Origin: Pseudomonadota bacterium
Lineage (GTDB): Bacteria; Pseudomonadota; Gammaproteobacteria; Burkholderiales; JAJZQI01
Direction: 5' to 3'
DNA: 64,000 nt
Assembly: GCA_021851875.1 (NCBI GenBank)
Contig: JAJZQI010000004.1
Span: 1-64,000, forward strand
A model generated the notes under the pieces. It did no database searches, was not told the DNA's origin, and was given only the letters and a program-made list of their open reading frames with translations. Below, in pieces: positions 50,205-58,326 of this stretch; the stretch's first letter is position 1, and the number at the start of each line of letters is the position of its first letter. A program made the position numbers and the translations under genes.

Positions 50205-52540
50205 GGCCGTGCCTCCCTGCAGGGCACCGCCCCCAGATGGGGCAACGGGTCGCGTGTTTCCGGAACCTGCAGCGCAAAGACGCAGTGCCGGCCATTCCAC
50301 TCGGCTCGCCCATGCTGGCTTGCGCCGAGTCCGGTGAGATAGACTTCCCCGTCCAGGCCCAGCGGGAAGCGTTCCGCTAGGTCGTCGAGCTGCACCTGCG
50401 CACCGGGTGGCGGGTTCTTGCCGTCTTCCAGGACGAGATGCAGCAGCGCGCCGCGCGCCGGGCGCACCGGAAAGGACACCAGCAGGCCGCTGCGGTAATA
50501 CGGCACGGCTTCGTGCTCCATCGCCCCGATCTCGGCATCGAGCGGCAAGTCGGCCTGCTCGATGCGCAGCAGGTTGCGGTCGTAGGCGCGCAGCCGCGGC
50601 ACCAGGGCGTGTCCCTGCGCATCCGTGCGTGCCACGGGCTGATTGTCCGCATACACCTGTACGCCGGCGTATTCGCCCACGCGCACCAGCGCAAAGCTGT
50701 CGCTGATGCGCCGCGTGAGAAACACGCTATCGTCGAGCCATGCGAGACCGCCCGCCGCGCCCAGGCGATACGCCATGTCGCCCCGGCTGCTCGCCGCCTC
50801 GGCGGTGTAGGTCCCAATCGCGCCTTGCGCGCTGGCACCAGCTTGTACCAGTTCCCCGGTCCCCGATCGCGCGAGCAGCCGGTAGCCCATGCCTTCGCCG
50901 GCCGGCAGGTTGCGCTGCACCTGCACGGTGCCGGAATTGCGGCCCGCCTGGCGCACGGCGCCGGCGCTCGCGCTGGTGCGTCCATCGAGGGGCAGGGTGA
51001 AAGTCACCGACAGCGTGTGTTCGGCACGGCGTTCGCCGCTGTCCAGGGTTTCGATGCGGAACGCGGAAAACAGCAGCGAACCGGCCCCCGCCTTCGTCTG
51101 ATAACTCAGACTGGCAAGACGTACGTCCGGTCGGTCGCGGTGTTCCTGTTCGACATAGCCCAGGCCCAGGGTGCCGGCGCCGGCGATGGGAAAGCCGGCG
51201 CGCGCCTCGCTGATTCTGGCCGGCGCCCGCTGCCCGGGCGGCAGGCCGAGCTGGACGAAGTCCGCGCTTGACACCTGTGTGCGCAGGTTCATGCTGAAGC
51301 TGCGCGACTGGTGCTCGAACTCAACCGACGACAGCGCGCCATTGCCGCGGTCGCTATGGCTGCCCGCGGCCGATAGCGTGAACACGCCGAGCCTGTCCCA
51401 CAGGAAGGTGACGCTCGCGCCTGCCGTCTGCTGCTCGCGGAGCAGTTCGGCGCTGACCTCGCCCGTGAAGCGTTCGCTCAAGCCGGTGCGGTAGGCCGCG
51501 GCCGCGAACGCATGCCCGTAATCGTTGCTCTCGAGGCCGAAGTTGTCGCGCAGGAAACCGGCCTGGTATGCAAAATCCACAAGCCCGGGCCGTAGCAGCC
51601 GGGGGCTCGCATAGTAGCGCTCGCTGAGCACCTGCTCGCGTCCCAGGAGATCGCGCACCACCACCCGCAGTTCGCCTTCGCCGGTGATGACCGGGAGATT
51701 GGGCAGCGTGAACGGCCCGGGCGGCAGTGTTTCGCGCCCGCGCAGGGCATCGTTGATGAAGAGATCGACGGTGGACGGCAGCGCCGACTCCCCCGACAGG
51801 GCGGGCAGGGGAAAGGCGACGAAGCCCGGCCGCACGGCAAAATTGGTGGCCCACTGCACGCCGCCGAAACGCACCGGCAGGCTCCATGCGCCGGTGCGCG
51901 ATACGGCATCACCCGCGCGGAAACTGGCGAGTGCGTCGGGCGCATCGCGCGTCCAGGTGGTTTCCAGGCGAATCAGGTGCGCCCGCTCCCCGAGGTCGCG
52001 CGCCAGCGCGGTGGCCGTGCCCACCCCGGCGCCGTTGAACGCGCCCAATTCGATGAGCCCGTCGAGACGCGTTTGTCCCAGGACCCGTTGGGCGACAAAG
52101 TCGTAATTGAGAAATGCGCCTGGCGGCGACAAGGCGGGCGCGGGCAGGGCGGGGCGGGCAAAACGGCTCGTCGGCGCAAACAGCGCGGCGGGAGCCTGGA
52201 TCGCGAGCGTTTGCGCGCCAGCATCCAGCTCGCTGGCGATGCCGGGCAGGGCGTCAAGCGCGTAATACGCCTCCCCGTCATGCCACAGCGGATCGGCCTG
52301 CGGCAACCCGAGGCGCCAGTGCTCGAAATCACCGCGCCGCGCGAACAGGCGGCCGTCCGCACGCAGCAGCAGCGTCACTTCCGGGTCCTGGCGGTTGACG
52401 CTGACCGCGAGCCACAACGCTTCGGGGGGCGCCGTTTGTGCCGCCGCATCCGGCTCCGCGGCACGGGCTTGCGCAACGCCACCGAATAAGGCGAGGCCGG
52501 CCAGGAAGACAACACGCTTATTCCAGCACCACATCGGCAT
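50201..52540 (-). CDS. Fimbrial outer-membrane usher (CsuD-like)
   Basis: The 779-residue product has a signal peptide (ending ARAA) and the usher order: N-terminal chaperone-binding domain, 24-strand barrel with plug (YDFVAQRVLGQTRLDG opens the barrel), and a C-terminal domain. It secretes and assembles subunits across the outer membrane. Both ends overlap neighbours: 23 bp with the chaperone gene and 4 bp with the SCPU gene. Confidence 0.88.
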   Translation of the reverse strand: MPMWCWNKRVVFLAGLALFGGVAQARAAEPDAAAQTAPPEALWLAVSVNRQDPEVTLLLRADGRLFARRGDFEHWRLGLPQADPLWHDGEAYYALDALPGIASELDAGAQTLAIQAPAALFAPTSRFARPALPAPALSPPGAFLNYDFVAQRVLGQTRLDGLIELGAFNGAGVGTATALARDLGERAHLIRLETTWTRDAPDALASFRAGDAVSRTGAWSLPVRFGGVQWATNFAVRPGFVAFPLPALSGESALPSTVDLFINDALRGRETLPPGPFTLPNLPVITGEGELRVVVRDLLGREQVLSERYYASPRLLRPGLVDFAYQAGFLRDNFGLESNDYGHAFAAAAYRTGLSERFTGEVSAELLREQQTAGASVTFLWDRLGVFTLSAAGSHSDRGNGALSSVEFEHQSRSFSMNLRTQVSSADFVQLGLPPGQRAPARISEARAGFPIAGAGTLGLGYVEQEHRDRPDVRLASLSYQTKAGAGSLLFSAFRIETLDSGERRAEHTLSVTFTLPLDGRTSASAGAVRQAGRNSGTVQVQRNLPAGEGMGYRLLARSGTGELVQAGASAQGAIGTYTAEAASSRGDMAYRLGAAGGLAWLDDSVFLTRRISDSFALVRVGEYAGVQVYADNQPVARTDAQGHALVPRLRAYDRNLLRIEQADLPLDAEIGAMEHEAVPYYRSGLLVSFPVRPARGALLHLVLEDGKNPPPGAQVQLDDLAERFPLGLDGEVYLTGLGASQHGRAEWNGRHCVFALQVPETRDPLPHLGAVPCREARP

Positions 52541-53243
52541 TCACCTCGCCTGCGGTGGTCTTCGCGCGCACGCGCAATGGCGCGCCCGCGGCCGGCACGG
52601 GCGAAACAGCGAACCGCCACCGCCACGACTGGCCGGCAAGCACGTAGGCCGCGGTCGCCTTGGCAACCGTCCGCGAACCGGAAAGAAACGTCAGCTCCAG
52701 GATTCTTGCGTGCGACCGGCCCGTGTTTTGCGCATGCAGCACGATCGCATTGCCGTCGCGCTGCGCCCGCCAGTGCAGGCGCGGCGCGGCCGGCGCGTCG
52801 GGCGGCACGAATACCGGCACGCCGATGCGCAGCGCGATGCGCACGCCCGTGCCGTTTGCCGCCACCGCATCGGGGATTTCCTGGAGGTACAGCCGGTAGG
52901 CGAGTTCGCGCTCGGGATCGGCCGCGCGCCGCAGCCCCACGCGCACCGTTTGCACCGCGCCCGGCGCGAGCGTGAAAATGGGCGGCGTCGCGAGCAGTTC
53001 GCGGGTCGCCGCATACTGATCGGCGGCGTCGGCCTGCGTCCACGCCATGATTTGCAGATGAAGGCCGGCGGGCTGCGTTCCCGCGTTGCGCACGGTGAGG
53101 GCGGCAACGGGTTGCGCGGCGGAAAGCGTGAGGCGGACCGGATTGACCTCAAGCGAGGCCCCGGCCGCGCAAACGCTCCACAGCGCGCAAACGCACCCCA
53201 TCCAGCCGGCGGTACGGACCGCCCGGCTCGATGGGCGCGGCAT
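52518..53243 (-). CDS. Fimbrial periplasmic chaperone (CsuC-like)
   Basis: The 241-residue PapD-type chaperone has two immunoglobulin-like domains. A signal peptide ends near AAGA; VNPVRLTLSAAQPVAALTVRN is the first strand pair and RIALRIGVPVFV the linker region. It donates a strand to unfolded subunits. Its start overlaps the major subunit stop by 1 bp. Confidence 0.87.
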   Translation of the reverse strand: MPRPSSRAVRTAGWMGCVCALWSVCAAGASLEVNPVRLTLSAAQPVAALTVRNAGTQPAGLHLQIMAWTQADAADQYAATRELLATPPIFTLAPGAVQTVRVGLRRAADPERELAYRLYLQEIPDAVAANGTGVRIALRIGVPVFVPPDAPAAPRLHWRAQRDGNAIVLHAQNTGRSHARILELTFLSGSRTVAKATAAYVLAGQSWRWRFAVSPVPAAGAPLRVRAKTTAGEVNADVVLE

Positions 53244-53740
53244 CAGAACGTGATCGTGGCGGTGACCGTATCGGCGTAATTGCCGGCCGGTACATTCTGT
53301 CCGGCCGGGATTTTGCCGAACACGGTGTGATCGATCGCCAGCCCCGTGCCCAACCCCGTGATCACGTCCACGCCCAGCGTATTGCCCAATACCACGAGGC
53401 GGTCGGCCGCTTGGTACAGCGAATAATTCAGCATTTCGGTGCCGCCGACGCGCGTCATTTTGCGGCTTGCGGCGCTTGCGCCTGTTCCTGTGCCGATATC
53501 GAGCCCGATGGAATAAGGCACAGCCAGCGTGCAGGTGGCGGTAAGGGTGTTGCTGCCGTTGATGTTGTCCGCGAGCGATGACGGCGTATAGACGCCGAAG
53601 TCGTGGTTGGTGGCCGTGATCACGCAGCCGGAGGATACCGTTGCGGTGACCTGGAAGGTGGTGGCGGACGTCGCCGCGTAAGCGCTGGCGGTGGCAAGCA
53701 GCAGAATGCCGAATAGAGTGGATCGGGATATGGTTTTCAT
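53243..53740 (-). CDS. Spore coat U-domain major fimbrial subunit
   Basis: The 165-residue product has a signal peptide (AYAA near residue 23) and one SCPU domain: VTATVSSGCVITATNHDFG with paired cysteines and ADTVTATITF at the C-terminus. It matches CsuA/B-type subunits of archaic chaperone-usher pili. TAAGGAGAG is a strong ribosome-binding site, as expected for the first and most abundant product. Confidence 0.87.
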   Translation of the reverse strand: MKTISRSTLFGILLLATASAYAATSATTFQVTATVSSGCVITATNHDFGVYTPSSLADNINGSNTLTATCTLAVPYSIGLDIGTGTGASAASRKMTRVGGTEMLNYSLYQAADRLVVLGNTLGVDVITGLGTGLAIDHTVFGKIPAGQNVPAGNYADTVTATITF

Positions 53741-53949
53741 GTGTCTCTCCTTAGTGTCGTCTCATGCCAGGCTGTCATGGAAAAACTCAGCAGTGTTTCC
53801 ATGGAGAACAGGATTTGCGACCAGAAACTGCGACCTCTTTTTGCAGCGTCTTTTCACCTGCACGATCAGTTTCGGTGGCCGGAGGAGGAAATACCAGATG
53901 TCTTATGGCCCGGTGCCGAACGGCTCCGGAGTCATCGGGCCGGATGGCC
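53741..53949 (-). promoter_or_regulatory. Fimbrial promoter region with long palindrome
   Basis: This 209-bp region upstream of the major subunit holds CATGGAAA-N12-TTTCCATG at 53776-53803, a perfect 8-bp inverted repeat. It lies 36-63 bp before the start codon, where the LuxR-type regulator encoded next door could bind. No clear -35/-10 pair or terminator for the regulator gene was found. Confidence 0.5.
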
Positions 53950-54603
53950 CTATCGGCCGGAGGTGGTGCGCACGAAGCGGACGGCCGCCTCGGAACGGCG
54001 CGTGACTTGCAGCTTCTGGAAAATGTGGCTGAGATAATTCTTGACGGTCTTGGGCGAAAGATGCATCGCCAGAGCGATTTCCTTGTTGGTCTTGCCCTCC
54101 GCCACCAGTTCGAGCACGCGGTGTTCCTGCGCGGAAAGCTCGCCGTTTCCGGCATTGGGGAGCGCGGTCGTCTGCGCGCGCTCCAGAACCCGCCGCTTGC
54201 TGGCCGGGTCCAGCACCGATAAGCCGTGCGCCGCCGCCCGGATGGCCTGAACCAGATTTTCACCGCCGATTTCTTTCAGCAAATAGCCGTCGGCATTGGC
54301 GAAAACCGTCGCCAGCAGGGCATCTTCGTCCTCGAATGCGGTGAGGAACAAGATATTCGTTTCCGGCTGCGCGGCGTGTATTTCGCGGCAGGCTTCGACG
54401 CCGCTGCCGTCGGGCAGGCGAACGTCCATCAGCACTATGTCCGGCGTCAGGCGCGCCGCCGCATCGATCGCTTCTGCAACTGTCGAGGCCTCCCCGGCGA
54501 TTTCCATGCCGGCGTCGGCGAGCAGCGCCCGCAAGCCGGTGCGCACGATCTCGTGGTCGTCGACCAGCAGCACCCGCAGCGGGCGGTTTTCAGCGGATGT
54601 CAT
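53950..54603 (-). CDS. LuxR/NarL-family response regulator
   Basis: From ATG 54603 the product has 217 residues: a receiver domain (VLLVDDHEIVRTG, phosphorylated Asp in IVLMDVRLPDGSG) and a C-terminal LuxR HTH (LSAQEHRVLELVAEGKTNKEIALAMHLSPKTVKNYL). It overlaps the kinase gene upstream by 14 bp and lies just upstream of the fimbrial operon, so it probably controls fimbriation. Confidence 0.9.
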   Translation of the reverse strand: MTSAENRPLRVLLVDDHEIVRTGLRALLADAGMEIAGEASTVAEAIDAAARLTPDIVLMDVRLPDGSGVEACREIHAAQPETNILFLTAFEDEDALLATVFANADGYLLKEIGGENLVQAIRAAAHGLSVLDPASKRRVLERAQTTALPNAGNGELSAQEHRVLELVAEGKTNKEIALAMHLSPKTVKNYLSHIFQKLQVTRRSEAAVRFVRTTSGR

Positions 54604-55612
54604 CGGTCTGTGCCTCGTTCGGGATGTGCAGGGCGAGGATTGCGCCATGGCCGGGCGAGGACAGAACCTCGAACCGTCCGCCCATCTGTCGGGTGCGGAA
54701 TTCCATATTGCGCAGTCCGCCGGCATGTTGTCTTGCCGCCACGGGATCGAACCCCACGCCGTCGTCGCTTATTTCGAGCAGGACGCCGGTATCCGTGCCC
54801 TGGAGCAACAACCAGGCCTGTCTGGCGCGCGAATGCCGCAAGCTGTTGCTCAAGGCCTCGCGCGCGATATGCAGGACGTGTTCCGCCTGTGACGGGGCAA
54901 GCCGCGCAACGGCCCGGGAATCCATCTCGAGGCGGAAGCGCAGTGTTCCCGTTGCACCCATCGTCTCGACCAGGCTGGCAAGCCTGGCGCGCAAATCCTG
55001 CCTGCCCGGAATCGGCGGTCCGGAACCCGAAATATAGCCGCGCACGTCGCGGATGACGCCGTTCAGGCCACGGATGGCGTGCGCCAACTGCCTGGTCAAG
55101 TACTTCGGGTCGTCGCGCGGCAGCCGCTGGCAGGCTTCCAGTTGCATGCCGATGGCGTAAATGGCCTGAATGATGTTGTCGTGCAGATCCCGCGACAGGC
55201 GCTCCCGATCCTCGAAGGCCAGGCGCAGCCTGCGCTTGTTCTCGCGGAGCGCCTGCTCCGCGCGCTTGAGCCCGGTGATGTCCTGAACGATTCCGGCCAT
55301 GCGCCGCATCTGTCCTGTCTCATCGCGTTGATGTTCGCCGGCCGCCCAGATCCAGCGCACTTCGCCATCGACACGACGGATACGGCATTCGAAACTCCAG
55401 TCAGTCTGGGCCTCGGTGGCTTCGCGGAAACGCCGGTCCACCTCGGTGCGATCCTCAGGCAGCACGTGCGCCAGAAACATCTCGTAAGTCCACTGAGGCA
55501 GGAGTGAGCCGTAACCGAAGATACGGTCGTGTTCCAGCGTGCGATGCGCGGTGTGGTCCACCAGATCGAGATCCCATCCTCCGGTGTGGCTCATTCGCAG
55601 AGAGAAATTCAA
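54590..55612 (-). CDS. PAS-containing HisKA_3 sensor kinase
   Basis: The 340-residue product has a PAS/PAC domain (about 8-120, MSHTGGWDLDL to GIVQDITGLKR), a HisKA_3 phosphoacceptor box (RLSRDLHDNIIQAIYAIG) and an HATPase (EALSNSLRHS, DDGVGFD). The start codon is TTG 55612 overlapping the stop of the upstream gene (TTGA); ATG 55594 is an alternative. The PAS starts abruptly, so this may be the downstream part of a larger sensor. Confidence 0.83.
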   Translation of the reverse strand: MNFSLRMSHTGGWDLDLVDHTAHRTLEHDRIFGYGSLLPQWTYEMFLAHVLPEDRTEVDRRFREATEAQTDWSFECRIRRVDGEVRWIWAAGEHQRDETGQMRRMAGIVQDITGLKRAEQALRENKRRLRLAFEDRERLSRDLHDNIIQAIYAIGMQLEACQRLPRDDPKYLTRQLAHAIRGLNGVIRDVRGYISGSGPPIPGRQDLRARLASLVETMGATGTLRFRLEMDSRAVARLAPSQAEHVLHIAREALSNSLRHSRARQAWLLLQGTDTGVLLEISDDGVGFDPVAARQHAGGLRNMEFRTRQMGGRFEVLSSPGHGAILALHIPNEAQTDDIR

Positions 55613-56367
55613 CCGCGCTTCACTTTGGCAAGCTGCTCGCGCTCGCGATTCTCGAACTCGGCACGCATGCGGTCCGTGATGTCCTGCGTGAAGGATCGGC
55701 TGTAGATAAAGCGCCCGTCCTTCTGGTGGACATTGCTCGAAATCAGCACATGCCGCAGCGACCCATCCTTGTGCCGCAGGCGCGCCGCGAAATTCCCGGG
55801 AAGCCGTGTCGTACCGAGCCTGTGGAGCATGTCTTCGGCGGTCTTCCGGTCAACGTGGAAATCGACGACGTTGCGGCCGATGTATTCTTGCCTGTCGTAG
55901 CCCAGCAAGTCGAGTTCCTGCCGGTTGGCCCACAGGATCTTTCCGTCCTGCGCAATCCAGTGAATACCCACCGGGGCATTCTCGATCAGGTCCGTCAATT
56001 CGCGTTCCCGCTCGTGAAGAGCGTCGACAGCTTTTCGGTAGGCCCGTCCGGAATAGACCAGAAACCAGACGGCAAGCAGCGTCATCGCGCGGTTCACCAG
56101 ACCGAACCGCAGGTCGCTCCCGGGAGACAGAAACAACCCGGCAAGGGTCAGCGCGGAAATCACTGCGGCGATGCCGAACGTCTGGCGCGAGCTTGCCCAC
56201 GGCATCGCGGCCCACAGGATAGGGAGATACAAAAAGTCGATGGCGAAGCCGAGTGGCGTCATCCAGTCGAGCACGAATACCGCTGCGATCGCCAGCCCAG
56301 TGACCCTCGGCGGCAAGCCGGAGCGTGCGAGAATCACCGTTCCGGCAGACGGTATGTCGGTTGCCAC
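55609..56367 (-). CDS. Membrane PAS-domain sensory protein (N-terminal half of a split sensor?)
   Basis: The 252-residue product has about four hydrophobic helices in the first 110 residues, a linker helix (VDALHERERELTDLIENAP), one PAS domain (about 127-240, GIHWIAQDGKILWANR, NVVDFHVDR) and ends in a helix EREQLAKVKRG that should lead into another domain. It has no kinase of its own and overlaps the kinase gene by 4 bp. The two form either a coupled pair or one kinase broken by a frameshift. Confidence 0.75.
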   Translation of the reverse strand: MATDIPSAGTVILARSGLPPRVTGLAIAAVFVLDWMTPLGFAIDFLYLPILWAAMPWASSRQTFGIAAVISALTLAGLFLSPGSDLRFGLVNRAMTLLAVWFLVYSGRAYRKAVDALHERERELTDLIENAPVGIHWIAQDGKILWANRQELDLLGYDRQEYIGRNVVDFHVDRKTAEDMLHRLGTTRLPGNFAARLRHKDGSLRHVLISSNVHQKDGRFIYSRSFTQDITDRMRAEFENREREQLAKVKRG

Positions 56368-56372
56368 GTGGC

Positions 56373-56540
56373 CTACCTCAAGTTGAGTTGAACCAGCGCT
56401 TTACCTGGTCTGGTACAGGTCTCAAGACCTGAGCATGCAACGGGACTGACAGCAGCTTGCTTGGTTGCCCCATCGGCCACCACATATGAGGTGGTCCAGG
56501 TCTTTGGGTCGAAGAAAGGTTGGATGGCGATGCGGGCCAT
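56373..56540 (-). pseudogene. Metallo-beta-lactamase-fold hydrolase, N-terminal remnant
   Basis: From ATG 56540, with GGAGGG upstream, the first 28 or so residues match persulfide-dioxygenase/Blh-type enzymes (IQPFFDPKTWTTSYVVADGA). The match ends near 56456 and the rest of the 55-codon frame is unrelated. The zinc-binding HxHxDH motif is lost. The gene is divergent from an ArsR remnant, as in BigR-type operons. Confidence 0.72.
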
Positions 56541-56549
56541 GGAGCCCTC

Positions 56550-56603
56550 CAAATCAGGATATTGATTATATTAATAATATATTGCGAGCTGCAGAGCAAG
56601 CCG
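56550..56603. promoter_or_regulatory. Divergent AT-rich promoter of the broken ArsR/hydrolase pair
   Basis: The sequence around 56558-56585 (ATATTGATTATATT, AATAATATATTG) is strongly AT-rich and partly palindromic in an otherwise GC-rich region, like BigR-type operator promoters. It is probably still able to start transcription on both sides, although both genes are broken. Confidence 0.5.
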
Positions 56604-56757
56604 ATGGCATCCAATTCGTTCATCGTCGATCTTGAGGCACTGTGCGGAGCTGCAGGCGAGGCAGTTGCTGCCCTCAAGGTTCTTGCGAACGAGGACAGGC
56701 TGCTGCTATGCCGGCTCTCGCACGGTGAGATGTGCGTCAGCGAGCTGGAAGCTGGTT
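56604..56757 (+). pseudogene. ArsR-family regulator (BigR-like), N-terminal remnant
   Basis: From ATG 56604 about 50 residues match ArsR regulators of sulfide/persulfide operons (EAVAALKVLANEDRLLLCRL, MCVSELEA). The match then stops in the middle of the winged-helix domain and the frame continues to 56930 in unrelated sequence that is the antisense of an HTH gene. It is thus a decapitated regulator fused to foreign DNA. Confidence 0.75.
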
Positions 56758-57122
56758 GCCGACCAGCATCAGGTGTGGCACGCGTTTTCGATTACGTTCG
56801 GCCTGATCACGAAACAGATGGATCGGTAGCGATGCGGCGTCGGCAATTTCCTTGGCCGCGAGATAGTGGCCTGCATCGACATCAAGCTCCTCCCCGACCT
56901 CCACATCGGCGGGCTTGTACTCCCGATTGATGCCGCGCAGGGTCATCAGGTGCTGCGCGCTGCGGCGCTCGAATTCGAGGATGTCGGCTTCGTGGTAACG
57001 AACGTGGCGGAACAGCTTGTACCAGACGGGCCCTTCGTTATCGAGCCGCCGCGCCGCAGGGTCTTGAGGCTGACCTGCCAGCGGTCGGCGAGGTACCTTT
57101 CGGTCATCACGGGGTAATGCAT
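56755..57122 (-). pseudogene. Frameshifted HTH-domain protein
   Basis: From ATG 57122 (GGAGAG upstream) the frame gives MTERYLADRWQVSLKTLRR, an excisionase/MerR-like HTH start. Near 57050 the homologous continuation (LDNEGPVWYKLFRHVRYHEA, DILEFERR) shifts to another frame and runs to about 56755, where it meets the ArsR remnant. One indel therefore breaks it and the 3' end is truncated. It lies just downstream of the toxin gene on the same strand. Confidence 0.65.
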
Positions 57123-57181
57123 CTTTTGCTCTCCAAGACAGATGACCCCATGACAACGCTGTTCGCCACTGAAGCCAAGCC

Positions 57182-57688
57182 TTATGGTGCAATGCCGGCG
57201 GCGAACCGTTGCAGACGCTGCCCCTCGGCACGCGCTTGGGCCAGCAACTGATTCCAGTCGTCAGGCGGATGACCGCTTTCCAGCATTTTGCGGAATACCC
57301 GGTAGGCGTCGTCACTACTCTCATAGGCGCGCTTGGTGTCATCATCATTGACCCAAGCAAACACGATCACCTTGCTGGGCGCGTGGTAGCGGAAGAACAA
57401 CCGGTACTGCTGGAAGAATTTGGCTCGAAACCAGTGCTTGTGATCGTCGCCGAGGGTGCCGCCTTGTCTGTACTCCGGACGGGCCGGGTCCTGCGGAATG
57501 ACATCGAACGCGAGCTTGGTGATCGCCGCCAGGCGCTTGCTGGCGTTCTTCTTCACGTATCCGACTGGGTCCTTTTTCTCGAGGGACTCTACCTGCTGGG
57601 CCAGAACTTCAAGCTGGGCCAGGAACAACGGGTGCGCGAAGATCGTCCAGCCGTGAATGACCAGAGGCGTGGGCTTGCCCGCACTCAT
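57182..57688 (-). CDS. yhaV: YhaV-family toxin (type II toxin-antitoxin)
   Basis: This 168-residue RelE-fold mRNA interferase has VIHGWTIFAHPLF near the N-terminus and FRAKFFQQYRLFFRYH with VFAWVNDDDTKRAYES in the catalytic half, as in YhaV. Its start overlaps the antitoxin stop by 4 bp (ATGA). No defect is visible. Confidence 0.87.
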   Translation of the reverse strand: MSAGKPTPLVIHGWTIFAHPLFLAQLEVLAQQVESLEKKDPVGYVKKNASKRLAAITKLAFDVIPQDPARPEYRQGGTLGDDHKHWFRAKFFQQYRLFFRYHAPSKVIVFAWVNDDDTKRAYESSDDAYRVFRKMLESGHPPDDWNQLLAQARAEGQRLQRFAAGIAP

Positions 57689-58014
57689 TCATCGTCTGCC
57701 GACAGGGCAGCATCGAGATTAACTTCAACGCCATCAACCAGCGACTGAATGCGCTGAACGAGACCGGCGTCGATGACTTGTAGCCGTTCCGGGTGGCTGG
57801 CGATGTCGCGAGCAAGGAAGCCCAGGAACTGACCGAGTACCGGATCATCGCCCTCGGAAGCCTCGACGCGCGTCAGTATGACTTCGCCGCCGGGGCGGAT
57901 CGTGTAGTGAATCTTGTCGCGCTTGCCGAGCCGAAGGGCGCGGCGCACGGTTTCCGGCACCGTGGTCTGGTAACGGTCGGTCAGCGTGGATTCGACTTCG
58001 AGGGTGGCAGGCAT
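57685..58014 (-). CDS. prlF: PrlF/SohA-type antitoxin
   Basis: The 109-residue product has an N-terminal AbrB/SpoVT-like swapped-hairpin domain (LTDRYQTTVPETVRRAL, KIHYTIRPGGEVIL) that binds DNA and a C-terminal part that blocks YhaV. It is the first gene of the pair and probably represses its own promoter through the palindromes at 58043-58088. Confidence 0.88.
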   Translation of the reverse strand: MPATLEVESTLTDRYQTTVPETVRRALRLGKRDKIHYTIRPGGEVILTRVEASEGDDPVLGQFLGFLARDIASHPERLQVIDAGLVQRIQSLVDGVEVNLDAALSADDE

Positions 58015-58042
58015 GGCGCTCTCCGGTCAAAGAGGATAGTTC

Positions 58043-58088
58043 TTGCATGGTAATGCAATCGCCTTACCCTGTCAATGCAGATGCATTG
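58043..58088. promoter_or_regulatory. Paired palindromic operators of prlF-yhaV
   Basis: TTGCAT-GGTA-ATGCAA (58043-58058) and CAATGCA-GA-TGCATTG (58073-58088) are two perfect inverted repeats 30 bp apart. A half-site (GCATTG) follows near 58098. They lie 30-75 bp upstream of the antitoxin start and share the core TGCA, so they are probably PrlF sites. Confidence 0.7.
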
Positions 58089-58325
58089 TCATGCGCATTG
58101 CCATCCTTATCGGGAAATTCGGAAGGCGACTGGTTACCACTTGCCCGCATCGAACATCGCGAACCGGGCTGTCCATCCAATCTGGCAAATGTCCACGAAA
58201 ACGGCCAAATAATCCAAAATCGGGACTGCGCTCTTGCGGACGGACTCCTCTTCAGAGGACGGACGCGGGTTCAGTTCCGGATTCCACCACCAGATGCTTC
58301 AAAGGCCACCTTACGGTGGCCTTTT
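58089..58325. other. Non-coding stretch with tmRNA 3'-end-like sequence
   Basis: No gene is seen between the operators and the DUF3820 gene. At 58261-58292 GGACGCGGGTTCAGTTCC...TCCACCACCA resembles the 3' end of tmRNA (GGACGCGGGTTCAATTCC...CACCA), but its T-stem cannot pair. It is followed by a terminator. It may be an old attachment site at the edge of the accessory region. Confidence 0.35.
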
Positions 58326-58326
58326 C
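58301..58326. terminator. Intrinsic terminator
   Basis: AAAGGCCACC-TTAC-GGTGGCCTTTT is a symmetrical terminator that works on both strands. It ends the minus-strand DUF3820 gene; on the plus strand it follows only the tmRNA-like sequence. Confidence 0.82.
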
